Notes: a model not told the origin generated them from the sequence alone. 64,000 nt of DNA from JBKCUI01 sp052161605 (GCA_052161605.1 CP197409.1); one strand, 5' to 3'; positions 8,170 through 17,890 are shown, numbered from the stretch's first letter. Program-made: numbers and translations.

Positions 8170-9387
8170 CTACGGGAGCTTGTGTCCCATCTTGTCTCGC
8201 TTGGTCGAGAGGTAAGTTAGATTGTGATCGTTGACCTCTGGGATGATCGGGACTTGATCGACTACGTTGAGATCAAAACCTCGCAGATTGAAAGCCTCGG
8301 TCTTCTTGGGATTATTCGTCAAAAGTCGAATCTCGCGTAAACCAAGATCTTTAAGGATCTGGATTCCAACACCGTAATCTCGCATGTCCGCCTTGAAGCC
8401 AAGCTTCAAGTTGGCCTCGACGGTATCAAGCCCCTCATCCTGGAGTGCGTACGCTTTGATCTTTTGTGCAAGCCCAATGCCTCGTCCCTCTTGAGGTAGA
8501 TAAACGAGTACCCCGCAGCCTTCGTTACCGATTCGCTCCAACGCTTGGTGCAGCTGATCGCCGCAGTCGCATCGCAAGGACTGAATGAGATCTCCGGTAA
8601 AGCAACTGCTGTGCATGCGAATGAGAGGCGGTGCCGTCGACTTGACCAAGTCCCCCATGACCAAAGCCACAGGTTCTTGGGTCTCGAACTGAACGCCATA
8701 CACCATAATCTCGAACATGCCGTACTTGGTCGGCAGCTTGGATCGGGCCGTTCTTGTGACTAGTTTCTCATTGATGCGACGATGAGAGATGATCTGTTCT
8801 ACGGTGATCATCTCTAACGAATGCTTTTGAGCTAACTCAAAAAGTTCGTCGCGGGTCGCCCGATCGCCGGACGAATTGAGAATCTCGCAAAGAACTCCCG
8901 CTGGTGTCAGGCCTGCCATGCGCGCTAAATCAACGGCCGCCTCGGTGTGCCCTGCGCGTCGCAGGACTCCCCCCTCCATGGCCACCAAGGGATAGACGTG
9001 ACCAGGGCGGACGAAATCCTCCTCTTTGCTGTCAGGGTTGGCCAATCGACGAATCGTCTCGGCTCGTTCCCCTGCCGTGATTCCCGTCTTGCATCCCGCG
9101 TGGTCAACCGGCGTCATGAAAGCTGTTGTGAGGGGGGATGTGTTGTGGTCAACCAGGGGACGCAGATCCAATCGTTGGCAAACGGCAGGCAGGATCGGTG
9201 CACAGAGTTGTCCGTGTCCGCTCAGCATAAAGTTAATCGTTTCGGTGGTGACCGATTCGGCGGCGCAGACAAAGTCACCTTCGTTTTCGCGATCCTCGTC
9301 GTCGACAACGATCACCACCTCGCCACGTGCGATGGCCGCAACAGCTTTTTCTACAGTACTAAAGCGAAGACTGGGATTCTCTGACAT
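8170..9387 (-). CDS. ribBA: Bifunctional DHBP synthase / GTP cyclohydrolase II
   Basis: A 405-residue riboflavin pathway enzyme of full family length. Residues 1-205 are 3,4-dihydroxy-2-butanone 4-phosphate synthase: DDEDRENEGDFV is the acidic metal site, followed by GHVYPL and HTEAAVDLARMAG. Residues 210-405 are GTP cyclohydrolase II: the zinc cysteines lie in SSCFTGDLIQSLRCDCGD, the catalytic QEGRGIGLAQKIKAY follows, and RLLTNNPKK ends the substrate site. It makes both the ring-opened pyrimidine and the four-carbon precursor of flavins. The upstream minus-strand gene (sigma54 activator) ends 46 bases before it. No FMN riboswitch is apparent in the 46-base gap. Confidence 0.95.
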   Translation of the reverse strand: MSENPSLRFSTVEKAVAAIARGEVVIVVDDEDRENEGDFVCAAESVTTETINFMLSGHGQLCAPILPAVCQRLDLRPLVDHNTSPLTTAFMTPVDHAGCKTGITAGERAETIRRLANPDSKEEDFVRPGHVYPLVAMEGGVLRRAGHTEAAVDLARMAGLTPAGVLCEILNSSGDRATRDELFELAQKHSLEMITVEQIISHRRINEKLVTRTARSKLPTKYGMFEIMVYGVQFETQEPVALVMGDLVKSTAPPLIRMHSSCFTGDLIQSLRCDCGDQLHQALERIGNEGCGVLVYLPQEGRGIGLAQKIKAYALQDEGLDTVEANLKLGFKADMRDYGVGIQILKDLGLREIRLLTNNPKKTEAFNLRGFDLNVVDQVPIIPEVNDHNLTYLSTKRDKMGHKLP

Positions 9388-9432
9388 GGTTTGTTCATTA
9401 AGTAAATGGGATCGGTCGACTCGATGGCAGCG

Positions 9433-10527
9433 CTACTCAGCGGACTCATCCGAGCCTTCTAGGTTATAATCTTTTATCTTTTTGTGGAGCGTGTTTCGAT
9501 TGATACCGAGCTTGTTCGCTGCTTTCGTCTGCACGTGATTGCAGCTAGCTAGAACCTGTGCGATGAGTTCCTTCTCGATGCGATCAACGATAGCACCATG
9601 CAAGTTTGTGGAGTCAGGCGGATTGCTTCTTATGCCGAACTGCACTACTTCGGCGGCGAGCGAATCAAAGCTGGTTGCTTTATGGACCGATTCGGATGTG
9701 TCACTATTTTGATCCGCTTTTCCCGTGACAACGGGTGGGAGTAGATCGATGGTCAACTCGTCCGATTCCGCCATCACTACCGCTCGCTCGATGTAGTTTT
9801 GCAGTTCACGAACGTTGCCGGGCCAGGAATATTCCTGGAGGGCTTCCATCGCTCCCCGGTTGATGTGAACGACATAACAACTGTTGAGAGAACTGTAGTA
9901 CTGAAGGAAGTGTGCCACGAGAGCCGGGATGTCATCGCGTCGTTTGCGGAGCGGTGGTAATTCGATAGGAACCACATTGAGTCGCCAGTACAAGTCCTCG
10001 CGGAACCGCTCACTTTTTATTTCTTCGCTTAAGTCGCGATTGCTCGCGGCAATGACTCGCGTGTCAACGGTTACCGTTTCTGTATCCCCGACTCGTTCAA
10101 ATTGCTTTTGCTGCAGGACCCGCAACAGCTTCACCTGAAGATGCATGCTGGTGCTATTGATCTCGTCCAAGAAAATGGTGCCCGTGTCTGCCGTTTCAAA
10201 ACGGCCTGCTCGGTTGGAGATGGCACCGGTGAACGCACCCCGAACGTGCCCGAACAACTCACTCTCCAGAAGGCTTTCGCTCAACGCACCGCAGTTGACT
10301 CGTACAAACGGACCTCCATTGCGTCCGCTAAGTTGGTGGATCGCATTCGCTATGACTTCCTTACCGGTCCCCGTTTCCCCTAGTAGCAGCACTGATGCAT
10401 TGCTGGGAGCAACTCGTTTGGTAATGCGAGCGATCTCCACCATGGCGGGTGATGAACCGATCACGCCCGGTAGCAATGTGCCCGACGGAAAATTTTGCGA
10501 AAAACTCTCTTGCCTGATTCCGGCCAT
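9433..10527 (-). CDS. Sigma54-dependent transcriptional activator
   Basis: 364 residues from ATG 10527, which has AGGGA five bases upstream; an in-frame start at 10593 is less likely. An AAA+ domain has Walker A GETGTGKE, the sigma54 contact loop GAFTGA, Walker B GTIFLDEI and the arginine region RFREDLYWRLNVVPI. The C-terminus is a Fis-type helix-turn-helix (KAANKLGINRNTLHKKIKDY). There is no receiver or GAF domain; only about 20 residues precede the AAA+ part. Its targets are not evident, and no clear -24/-12 promoter was found next to the divergent SDR gene. Confidence 0.9.
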   Translation of the reverse strand: MAGIRQESFSQNFPSGTLLPGVIGSSPAMVEIARITKRVAPSNASVLLLGETGTGKEVIANAIHQLSGRNGGPFVRVNCGALSESLLESELFGHVRGAFTGAISNRAGRFETADTGTIFLDEINSTSMHLQVKLLRVLQQKQFERVGDTETVTVDTRVIAASNRDLSEEIKSERFREDLYWRLNVVPIELPPLRKRRDDIPALVAHFLQYYSSLNSCYVVHINRGAMEALQEYSWPGNVRELQNYIERAVVMAESDELTIDLLPPVVTGKADQNSDTSESVHKATSFDSLAAEVVQFGIRSNPPDSTNLHGAIVDRIEKELIAQVLASCNHVQTKAANKLGINRNTLHKKIKDYNLEGSDESAE

Positions 10528-10796
10528 GAATTCCCTGTCTTGGCGAGCCTCGCTATGACGACACCTACGGGATGCCCCTGCGACTAATCGCAATAGTAAC
10601 CATTGCTCAAAAAATTAGCTAGCTGCCTGTTGTTTGCGCAACCGTATTTTCCTGAGCGTGCCAATTGCTCAGATGTCTGCGATCCTTTGTCTTTACGCTT
10701 AGGGGCTATTGGCGCACCTTTAAAAGTTGGCAAGCTATACGGCGACGCCGTCAAACCAACTCGCCAAATCGTTACGCAGTATCAGAGGACATGATT

Positions 10797-11585
10797 ATGC
10801 ATTACCAATTCCACGGGAAGAACGCGATCATAACAGGATCATCGAAGGGAATTGGAAGATCAGTGGTTTTGGAATTAGCTCGTGGAGGGGCGAACGTGAC
10901 GGTCAATTCGAGCTCGAGTCGTGATGCTGCTGAGAGAGTTGCTGAGGAAGCTCGTGCCCTCGGGGTGAAGGCGATTGTCTGCCAGTGCGATGTGTCCGAT
11001 CAAGCAGCTGTGGAGGACATGGTTGCTCAAACGGTGGAAGCGTTTGGAAGTCTGGAGCTGTTCGTATCCAACGCTGTTTACAGCGATCGCCAGCTTATGG
11101 TCAATGCCGACATGACCGGCTTTAAGAAAACGATTGATGTTTCCATGTGGGGAGCATTCTTTGGTTTGCGAGCCTCTGCACAGCAAATGATCAAGCAGGG
11201 GAAAGGGGGAGCCATCACGATAGTTAGCTCGCCCCACGCCAACATTCCGTTCCCCACTGCCATGGCCTACAACATGGCCAAGGCGGCTATCGATCACATG
11301 GCTCGTACAGCAGCCATCGAGCTGATTCAGCATGGCATTCGTGTTAACGTCTTTCATCCAGGTTGGATCGACACGCCAGGTGAACGCAAATTCTTTTCCG
11401 AGCAGCAACTTGCTGAAGGAGCAAACTCCTTGCCCACAAAACGATTGGGCACCCCGGATGAAATGGCGCACGGTGTGTGCTTTTCGTTAAGTGACGAAGC
11501 AGCGTACATGGTCGGTTCTACCCTCACCATGGATGGCGGGGCTCAGCTCCCTTGGTGGTCAAAGAGAGCTGAGGGCAAGCAGTAG
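10797..11585 (+). CDS. SDR family oxidoreductase
   Basis: 262 residues. Start at ATG 10797 (MHYQFHGKNAIITG) with AGAGGA seven bases upstream; ATG 10791 is too close to it. Classical short-chain dehydrogenase: cofactor loop TGSSKGIG, SNAVYSD in the NNAG position, catalytic Ser in IVSSPH, and YNMAK as the YxxxK pair, then the PGWIDTPGE loop and a C-terminal MDGGAQLPWW. Substrate unknown; glucose-dehydrogenase or FabG-like chemistry is typical. It is divergent from the sigma54 activator. Confidence 0.85.
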   Translation: MHYQFHGKNAIITGSSKGIGRSVVLELARGGANVTVNSSSSRDAAERVAEEARALGVKAIVCQCDVSDQAAVEDMVAQTVEAFGSLELFVSNAVYSDRQLMVNADMTGFKKTIDVSMWGAFFGLRASAQQMIKQGKGGAITIVSSPHANIPFPTAMAYNMAKAAIDHMARTAAIELIQHGIRVNVFHPGWIDTPGERKFFSEQQLAEGANSLPTKRLGTPDEMAHGVCFSLSDEAAYMVGSTLTMDGGAQLPWWSKRAEGKQ

Positions 11586-11733
11586 TTGGGAGTGTGTTGG
11601 AGGAGTGGTTGCTCACGCCGCGAGCCGGGCGTTAATGTTAGCGTAACGGCGCAAGCCGTACGGTGCCTCCGGCAATGCGAAGCGAGCCGGGCGTCGCCAT
11701 CGGCGACGCGACGATTAATAACCGGGCGACAAA

Positions 11734-11817
11734 GATTGCTGGGTAGCTTGGCGGGCGGTGGACGCGTTGACGCCCTAAGGGAGGCCTTGCGGCCATTCCG
11801 CTACTATTTGCATCGCT
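11734..11817 (+). repeat. Dispersed 83-bp repeat, copy 1 of 3
   Basis: Starts ATTGCTGGGTAG and ends CCGCTACTATT plus ATCGCT. Closely similar copies lie at 24239-24322 (same strand) and 16424-16505 (reverse). Each contains GGAGGCCTTGCGGCC-type symmetry. Confidence 0.7.
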
Positions 11818-12730
11818 AGTAAGTCGCGAAGGTACGAAGCGCTTCTAGCGTATCGAGCATCGTCTTTTGCGAGACGTCCGACCATTGCGTGGAGCGATGA
11901 CGGACGATACACAGCTTGAACTGCTCCAAGGCATCGGCTACGTCAGGAGGCAATGTCGGCAGAGCTGCAAATGGGTTTGTGGCCTGCTTGCCATCTTCTT
12001 CCCAGGCCGCATCCCCCTCCGATTGCATGGAGTCTTGTCCTGCCCCCGAGCTGTTTAGGTTGTCTTCGTCGGAGTCGCCAAAGTCCGCGTCCTCATAGGT
12101 CTTGCCCGTGCTGATCCCGTCTTCAGAAGACCGGTCCGACTCGACATCTTCGTCATCGGTCTTTAGGGAAGTAAATCCGTCATCGACCTCGGAAGTGATC
12201 AGTTCTTCATCCTTGGGGTTGTGTTTAGGATCACCGCCCGACGCTTCCCAACGGGTCCGACGCATTTCGGAAATGCTCCATCCGCTGCGGACCGCACCCT
12301 CGAGCCAGAGCTCGGCGTCATCCCAGTCCAAGGCTGCGAGAAAGTGGCTCCAGTAGAGGCCTTGGTAGCTCTCCTGCACCGCACCAAATCGTTCGTAAGT
12401 TCGTCGTAGTCGACCGACGTGTTGGCTCGTCACGGCCCCCACCTGCTTGCTCCAGGTCTCGTCGCTGTAGTCGGAGGCTGTAGCTTCCGAAGCGATCAAG
12501 GCCGACCGCCACTCCGAGATAATTCTACCTTTTTCCCAATTGGTTTGGCTAATGAGGGTATTCCATTTGCCTACGAAGGGGACGGTAACCTCGAGGGAGC
12601 GAGCATCCAACTCGGTCGCGTCAGGCGAGGCGGTAGCGACACTGGTTTCAGCTTCCAAGCGGCTGACATCTGCGGTGTCGAAATCGGACGCTGGCTGAGC
12701 ATTTTCATCATGAATCGGCGACGTAATCAT
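11816..12730 (-). CDS. Hypothetical acidic protein with helical N-terminal domain
   Basis: 304 residues from ATG 12730 (a TTG lies three codons earlier). Residues 45-160 form a helical domain with the run YQGLYWSHFLAALDW, then WLEGAVRSGWSISEMRR. This recalls the helical N-terminal region of YhcG/DUF1016-type proteins (a WSHY-like motif followed by WS-x-x-E-x-R), but that is resemblance only. Residues 165-265 are a low-complexity Asp/Glu/Ser-rich linker, followed by a short conserved-looking tail (PPDVADALEQFKLCIVRHR). Role unknown. Confidence 0.65.
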   Translation of the reverse strand: MITSPIHDENAQPASDFDTADVSRLEAETSVATASPDATELDARSLEVTVPFVGKWNTLISQTNWEKGRIISEWRSALIASEATASDYSDETWSKQVGAVTSQHVGRLRRTYERFGAVQESYQGLYWSHFLAALDWDDAELWLEGAVRSGWSISEMRRTRWEASGGDPKHNPKDEELITSEVDDGFTSLKTDDEDVESDRSSEDGISTGKTYEDADFGDSDEDNLNSSGAGQDSMQSEGDAAWEEDGKQATNPFAALPTLPPDVADALEQFKLCIVRHRSTQWSDVSQKTMLDTLEALRTFATY

Positions 12731-13101
12731 GCAATCCAATCATAATCTAGAGAACTAGGGAGCAACCATCCGCGGAGCTGGGATGGACATCCAAGAGGTT
12801 AGCCAAAACAAAGGCAGGAACAACAAGATTGCTCGTAAGCCGACTTGAAAATTTCTTAAACCGCTCCAAACGAGCTACTTAGGTAAAGTTTTCTATCGGA
12901 TTCGTCACCGGAACCCACACGCAGGCCCGTGCATAACCTGTCGGGAACACGACTTGATTTCGGAAAGTAAATGACGTTCAATGGCCCTTTCGGCTTTCCT
13001 AAGTTCGCCCTCCTCGAGATATTGAAGCATAAGGCGGTCGCCTCCCAAGGGTCTGTCACCCTTTTCTGATTGGCAGCAACGATACCCCTCTGGAACTATC
13101 C
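12731..13101. other. Intergenic region; possible GntR/FCD tail remnant
   Basis: No intact gene. On the minus strand 12940-13050 can read YLEEGELRKAERAIERHL, similar to the last helices of FCD-domain GntR regulators, which often control hexuronate genes such as those downstream. The frame overlaps the SDR start and lacks the rest of a regulator, so it is at best a remnant. Confidence 0.25.
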
Positions 13102-13917
13102 ATGAAAACAACAAGTCTATTTCAACTGAACAATCGCGTGGCAGTGGTCATGGGTGGAACGGGCGTGCTCGGGGGAGCTATGGCCGATGCCTTGGGTGGC
13201 GCGGGAGCTCGCGTCGCGATTCTCGGTAGGAGTGCCGAGCGTGGGCTGCATCGCGCCGAAGAGATTCGCCGCGACGGAGGAGAAGCGGTTTTTCATCATG
13301 CCGACGCCATGGACCGCAGCTCGCTCGAGCATGCTCGGGATATCATTGAGCGGACTTTGGGACCGGTTGATATCCTGGTCAACGCTGCTGGAGGTAACCA
13401 AAGCGAAGCGACCTTGCAGCCCGGCGATGATTTCTGCGACTTGCCACTAGATGCTTGGAAAAACGTATTCGATTTGAACCTCATAGGGGGTACCGTTTTG
13501 CCATGCCAAGTCTTTGGCGAGACCATGGTGAATCGTAACGCGGGTAACATCATCAACATCGCGTCGATGTCCGGTATCGTTCCGTTGTCTCGTGTGGTGG
13601 CTTATTCCGCTGCCAAGGCTGCCGTGATCAACTTTACGCAGTTCCTAGCGCGAGAGTGGGCCAGCCGAGGAATTCGGGTCAACTGCATCAGCCCAGGCTT
13701 TTTCCCCTCCGAACAGAATCAAACGCTTCTTTACGATGAATCAGGAAACCTGTCCCCTCGAGGCCAACAGATCATCAATCACACACCGATGGGTAGATTC
13801 GGTTATGCCCACGAGCTAGCCGGAACCGCGATCTTTTTGGCTTCATCGGGGGCTTCTGGCTTCATCACCGGGCATAACTTGGTCGTTGACGGCGGGTTTT
13901 CTTCGACCACAATCTAG
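13102..13917 (+). CDS. SDR oxidoreductase, possibly fructuronate/mannonate type
   Basis: 271 residues. Cofactor loop GGTGVLGG, VNAAGGN as the NAG motif, catalytic Ser in IASMSG, YSAAK as YxxxK, then SPGFFPSEQN and GHNLVVDGG. The AAGGN sequence and the PSEQN loop are typical of SDRs annotated as D-mannonate oxidoreductase (fructuronate reductase). The next gene is a KDG-type kinase 73 bases downstream, so the pair fits hexuronate breakdown. The specific substrate is inferred from context. Confidence 0.75.
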   Translation: MKTTSLFQLNNRVAVVMGGTGVLGGAMADALGGAGARVAILGRSAERGLHRAEEIRRDGGEAVFHHADAMDRSSLEHARDIIERTLGPVDILVNAAGGNQSEATLQPGDDFCDLPLDAWKNVFDLNLIGGTVLPCQVFGETMVNRNAGNIINIASMSGIVPLSRVVAYSAAKAAVINFTQFLAREWASRGIRVNCISPGFFPSEQNQTLLYDESGNLSPRGQQIINHTPMGRFGYAHELAGTAIFLASSGASGFITGHNLVVDGGFSSTTI

Positions 13918-13990
13918 CGGCTTGCGGGTTAAGTTTCGCAGATTCAAAACAACACTCAATTCATCCTTTCCAAGCTAAACAGGAGACCAC

Positions 13991-15073
13991 ATGGCTCAGC
14001 TTTCCATTCGCCAAGATGCATGCGAACTCGATTTTCTATCGCTCGGAGCGCTCGTGCATCGACTCGATCCAGGGATCATTCCCTTTCGCAAGGCGAAATC
14101 GTTCGATATTCACGTATCGGGCGGCGAGTATAACGTTGCAGCCAATCTGTGTGATTGCTTTGGCTTGAAGACTGGCGTTGCCACGGCTATGGTCAATAAC
14201 GGGATCGGTGAGCTGGTCCAAGGTCGCGTGCGTGAGATGGGCGTAAAGACCTTTTACAAGCACTTTGAGCACGACGGAGTTCGTGGTCCAAACATCGCCA
14301 CCGTTTACAGCGACCGAGGGCTTGGGGTTCGCCCACCGGTCGTGTTCTACAACCGTGCTAACGAGGCTGGCGGGTTGCTCCAGCCGGGTGACTTTGACTG
14401 GAAAACGATTTTCGGATCGGGCGTTCGCTGGTTCCACTCCGGAGGCATCTTTGCGGCTTTGTCAGCGACCACTTCGGAACTGATCATTGAGGGAATGCAA
14501 GCGGCAAAGGCTGCCGGGGCCGTCACCTCGTTCGATTTGAATTACCGAGCCAAGCTCTGGAGCCCCATCGGGGGAACCGCCAAAGCACAGGAGCAAATCA
14601 GCAAGATTGTGAAGAATGTCGACATGCTGGTCGGAAACGAAGAGGATCTGCAGAAGGGGCTGGGCATTGAGGGGCAAGATGTCGAGTCGACCTCGTCGCT
14701 CGATCCCGATTCCTTCTTCAAAATGATCGAGCGTGCGGTGGAAAAATTTCCGAACGTTAAGATGGTTGCCACGACTCTGCGCGAGGTGCATTCCACGAAT
14801 CGCCATGATTGGGCGGCGGTGCTTTGGTATGACGGAAAGCGTTATGTCAGCCCGACTTGTCAACTCGATGTGGTCGACCGCATCGGTGGTGGTGATGGGT
14901 TCGCTTCCGGGTTGATTTACGGCATGTTGGCAGGAAAAGAGCCCGAGCAAGCGTTGCGATTGGGTTGGGCGCACGGTGCGTTGCTCACCACTTTCCCCGG
15001 CGATACCACGATGGCCAAATTGCCCGAGGTTGAGGCCATGGCAAAGGGTGGATCAGCCCGAGTGCAGCGTTAG
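13991..15073 (+). CDS. kdgK: PfkB-family sugar kinase, probably 2-dehydro-3-deoxygluconokinase
   Basis: 360 residues with an AGGAGA ribosome binding site before ATG 13991. The N-terminal part has SGGEYNVAANLCDCFG, the PfkB substrate region; the C-terminal signature is DRIGGGDGFASGLIYG, in which the second Asp is the catalytic base. The spelling DRIGGGD is the form usual in KDG kinases. It would phosphorylate 2-keto-3-deoxygluconate to KDPG. The gene symbol is tentative. Ends in a clear intrinsic terminator (15118-15146). Confidence 0.75.
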   Translation: MAQLSIRQDACELDFLSLGALVHRLDPGIIPFRKAKSFDIHVSGGEYNVAANLCDCFGLKTGVATAMVNNGIGELVQGRVREMGVKTFYKHFEHDGVRGPNIATVYSDRGLGVRPPVVFYNRANEAGGLLQPGDFDWKTIFGSGVRWFHSGGIFAALSATTSELIIEGMQAAKAAGAVTSFDLNYRAKLWSPIGGTAKAQEQISKIVKNVDMLVGNEEDLQKGLGIEGQDVESTSSLDPDSFFKMIERAVEKFPNVKMVATTLREVHSTNRHDWAAVLWYDGKRYVSPTCQLDVVDRIGGGDGFASGLIYGMLAGKEPEQALRLGWAHGALLTTFPGDTTMAKLPEVEAMAKGGSARVQR

Positions 15074-15117
15074 ATTTGCTTTTCGAGAGCATAACGGGCA
15101 CAAAGAGGTTATGATAG

Positions 15118-15146
15118 AGCGGGCCGCCTGACCCGCTTTTCTTTTG
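15118..15146 (+). terminator. Intrinsic terminator after the sugar kinase
   Basis: AGCGGG pairs with CCCGCT, 8-base loop, followed by TTTCTTTTG. Confidence 0.75.
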
Positions 15147-15173
15147 TCGTAGCCAGTAAACGAACCGATCAAC

Positions 15174-16364
15174 ATGAGATACCGCTTTCTTTGTGCCATT
15201 ACGCTCGGTCTAGTCTTATTGCCCTCAGCCATGCTGCTGCCTCTCTCTGGAATCCCAAGTCTGGCAGATGAGACAAAATTGGATTTTCCTATCAAGGAGG
15301 TCGCGATTGGGGACTTGGTGTTGGAAGTCGTTGTGAACTCAGAAACGTTTTCCCAGGCATCTGCGATTAACTCAAACGGGTCCATTGTGGGAACTAGAGA
15401 GGTGATGGGAGCTGCCTCTGGTATCATTTCGCAGAAGAGTTTTTACTTTGGCATCCACGGGCACTTGGATATGCCATTGCCAGCTAGCTTCACCAACGTG
15501 GAGGTAACTGGCATCAGCGATACCGAGTTGGTGATTGGTTACGCGACGCGGCCCATTGGCCATCCGGATGGAAATCTAAATGGCGTCGTTTGGAGTCCCG
15601 AGACGGGTGCCGTCACAGTTTTACCGCTACCTGAGGGAGACAGCGCATGTCATTCGCAATCTGTCTCGGCCGATGGCAAGATTGTTGCAGGTTACAGCAC
15701 CGGACCATCGCGGCTTCGACCGGTCCTTTGGACGTACGAAGCGGAGTCCGGCAAGTGGAGCGTGACCGTGTTGCCAACGTTGCATGAGCACAATCCCTAC
15801 CTGATGTCCGGTCGATTGCAGATCACTCCTGACGGCAGCTATGTTGCAGGATGTTGCACCGAAGCGTTTTTGCCCAACGGAGTCATCGATAGTTCCTTGT
15901 ATGTTTGGGAACGGGCTGATGGGGGGCAATGGGAGAGAAGTCAACTCTCCAACGAGCAATTTTACATTTTTGGAATCAACAATAAGCGTGAGTTGGTAGG
16001 ATCGATGCGGAGCCCGACGGGGAAAACATTGCCGGTATATTTCGACGACAAGGGGGCGATGACGACGCTTGATTTGTTGGAGGGGGATATAGGTGGTGAA
16101 GCGAGGGGTATCAACGATCAATCGGTCATAGTTGGTTTCTCGGACGACCCACCTGGCCCGGATGGCGGGCCGGAGCCGTGCATGTGGACGGTGGATGGCA
16201 AAGTCAAACGAATTGTGCTTGGTTCCTCACCCTACGGTGTCGTCCAGGGAATCAATGCATCAGGCCAACTGGCGGGCATGGCAACGTTGATTGAGGAGGG
16301 GGCTGAGGGTGAAACAGAAGACGTTGTCGAACGAGCCCTAGCATTCCGTTCCAAGCCAAAGTGA
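15174..16364 (+). CDS. Secreted HAF-repeat protein
   Basis: 396 residues. Signal peptide at residues 1-32, cut near SLADE. The mature part repeats the HAF-type pattern of [A/S]INxxGxIVG: AINSNGSIVGTREV, GISDTELVIGYAT, SVSADGKIVAGYS, GINNKRELVGSMR, GINDQSVIVGFSD, GINASGQLAGMA. This forms an exported propeller-like structure of unknown function. It follows the kinase terminator and is probably its own unit. Confidence 0.75.
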   Translation: MRYRFLCAITLGLVLLPSAMLLPLSGIPSLADETKLDFPIKEVAIGDLVLEVVVNSETFSQASAINSNGSIVGTREVMGAASGIISQKSFYFGIHGHLDMPLPASFTNVEVTGISDTELVIGYATRPIGHPDGNLNGVVWSPETGAVTVLPLPEGDSACHSQSVSADGKIVAGYSTGPSRLRPVLWTYEAESGKWSVTVLPTLHEHNPYLMSGRLQITPDGSYVAGCCTEAFLPNGVIDSSLYVWERADGGQWERSQLSNEQFYIFGINNKRELVGSMRSPTGKTLPVYFDDKGAMTTLDLLEGDIGGEARGINDQSVIVGFSDDPPGPDGGPEPCMWTVDGKVKRIVLGSSPYGVVQGINASGQLAGMATLIEEGAEGETEDVVERALAFRSKPK

Positions 16365-16423
16365 TAACGGTGTGGTACGCCCTTAGGAGTGAAGGGGCTC
16401 ATGCGTTTTGGATCCCCATCGCG

Positions 16424-16505
16424 TAGCGATGCCAATAGTAGCGGAAAGGCCGCAAGGCCTCCGGTAGGGCGCCAACGCGTCCACCGCCCACTAGCCTCCC
16501 ATTAA
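16424..16505 (-). repeat. Dispersed 83-bp repeat, copy 2 of 3 (reverse)
   Basis: Reverse complement of the repeats at 11734-11817 and 24239-24322; contains AATAGTAGCGG and CGCGTCCACCGCCCA. Confidence 0.7.
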
Positions 16506-16559
16506 TCCTCCTCACTCAGTAGTCCTGCATTGCCTCGCCAAAAGCACACCCAGCTCGCT

Positions 16560-17025
16560 TCGCAATTTCCGCCAAGCTCAGCCGCAGGCAGCCCCGGAAA
16601 TCCCGCAGGCTTGCACGCAGATCCCGCCAAGCTCAGCCGCAGGCAGATCTGGAAATCCCGCAGGCTTGCACTGCGGATCGTTAGGCTTCTCGCTAAACGA
16701 GTGATCGCCCGCCCCACCCCCGAATCCCGCAGGCTTGCACAGCGGATTGTTAGGTTTCCGGCTTCTTGGGCAGATCCGGCGGGGCGAGCCGGAAGCGTAA
16801 CAATCTCCTGGGTAAACCAGGAGCATTCTTGAGGCGTGAGGGGGCAGCCGTTGGTGTAGCGAGAAACGTAACGATCACCTGGTCAAGCCAAGTGCATTCG
16901 CAGACCCCCGACGGCGTTGGGCTCAGCCTAGTCCGCGATTCCCGGACGGCGTAGCCGCAGCCAGTGCCCGGAAATCCCGCAGGCTTGCACCGCGGACGGT
17001 TAGGCTTCTCGCTACAATCGCCCTC
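16560..17025. repeat. REP1 hairpin array upstream of the Y1 transposase
   Basis: Several short imperfect palindromes of the form CCGCAGG-cttgc-CCTGCGG, CTCCTGG-gtaaa-CCAGGAG and a degenerate CACCTGG type. They are joined by conserved arms (GGTTAGGTTTC, AACGTAACGATC). No coding sequence is supported; the open frames here are products of the repeat. Confidence 0.8.
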
Positions 17026-17030
17026 TCAAT

Positions 17031-17890
17031 CTAATCCGCCCTCGCACCCCACTTCTTCACATACGCCGCCAAAGCGGAACTTCGCAGGTCCCCGAACGAA
17101 CCGATGTAGGCACTCGGTTGCCACAAGCGTTCGACCTTTGCGCGAATAGCATCCCCGCAAAGTGTTCCCATACGATTTCCTGAGCCTCGTTCATTAGTGC
17201 CACCACGAGAGCCGCTGGCGAAACAACCGGATGCACCGATACCGCTATGTGCACATGGTCCGGGAGGAACGATACCTTTTCGATCACAGCCTTCCATTCA
17301 GGTTCTAATCGACGCCACGCTTCCGTCACTCTGGGAGCGGAAACATCATGAAACACACCACGTCGCGCTTCCGTTGCGAAGACCAGATGGTAACGCAAAC
17401 GAGCGACCGCATGATCAGTAGCCAAGAGTGACTCATCCAACGCAAAACTATCTACATAAGTCGGCGAACGAGGACGATCGTCATAGCCGTGGTGATTAGT
17501 TTGCCGTTCGAAGTACGAGGCAACTTCTGCGGTTCGGGTGTGACCAGTAGTAGCAGCGAAATAGCCGCGACCAAGCCACTTTTGTTGTTCTCCCGGTAGA
17601 TGATCCATCGCATCGTACGACAGCCGTTTGCTTATATGACCTTTGATCTTGCTCGCTGCAGCCGATACCGATTCCGTAGCCGTTAAGCTCACAAGAATTC
17701 GTAGGTCGACGTTCGTCGCAGCCAGCTCGAGCAAATGGATGTCATAGGGAACGAGTAGATCGCCCACGATTTGTTTTGTGAGGCGGGGGAGCGGTTCGAT
17801 AGGCTTGCTTCGATTAGATCCGAACCGGAAATAGACTCTGTTGCAGAAGGAGAGTTCGAGTTCTTCGGTGGAATAGGGCTGTATAAACAT
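17031..17890 (-). pseudogene. Two-domain Y1 (REP-associated type) transposase, frameshifted
   Basis: From ATG 17890. Domain 1 (residues 1-150) looks like an IS200/Y1 domain that has lost its HUH (NVDLRILVSL where PDHVHLLV is usual) but keeps the distal helix GYFAATTGHTRTAEVASYFE with a Tyr. Domain 2 (about 165 onward) has PDHVHIAV, an intact HUH. Its end, LWQPSAYIGSFGDL and ALAAYVKKW with a Tyr, lies in the -1 frame. The switch is at a run of four Gs (17153-17156 as C on the plus strand); one more G restores a single protein. Such enzymes nick single-stranded hairpins, and it sits inside REP1 arrays. It may be inactive or a sequencing error. Confidence 0.8.

Noticed and set aside
10665..10796. 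Longer start for the SDR gene at 10665
   Set aside because: The extra 44 residues are basic and unlike SDRs; the ribosome binding site fits ATG 10797.
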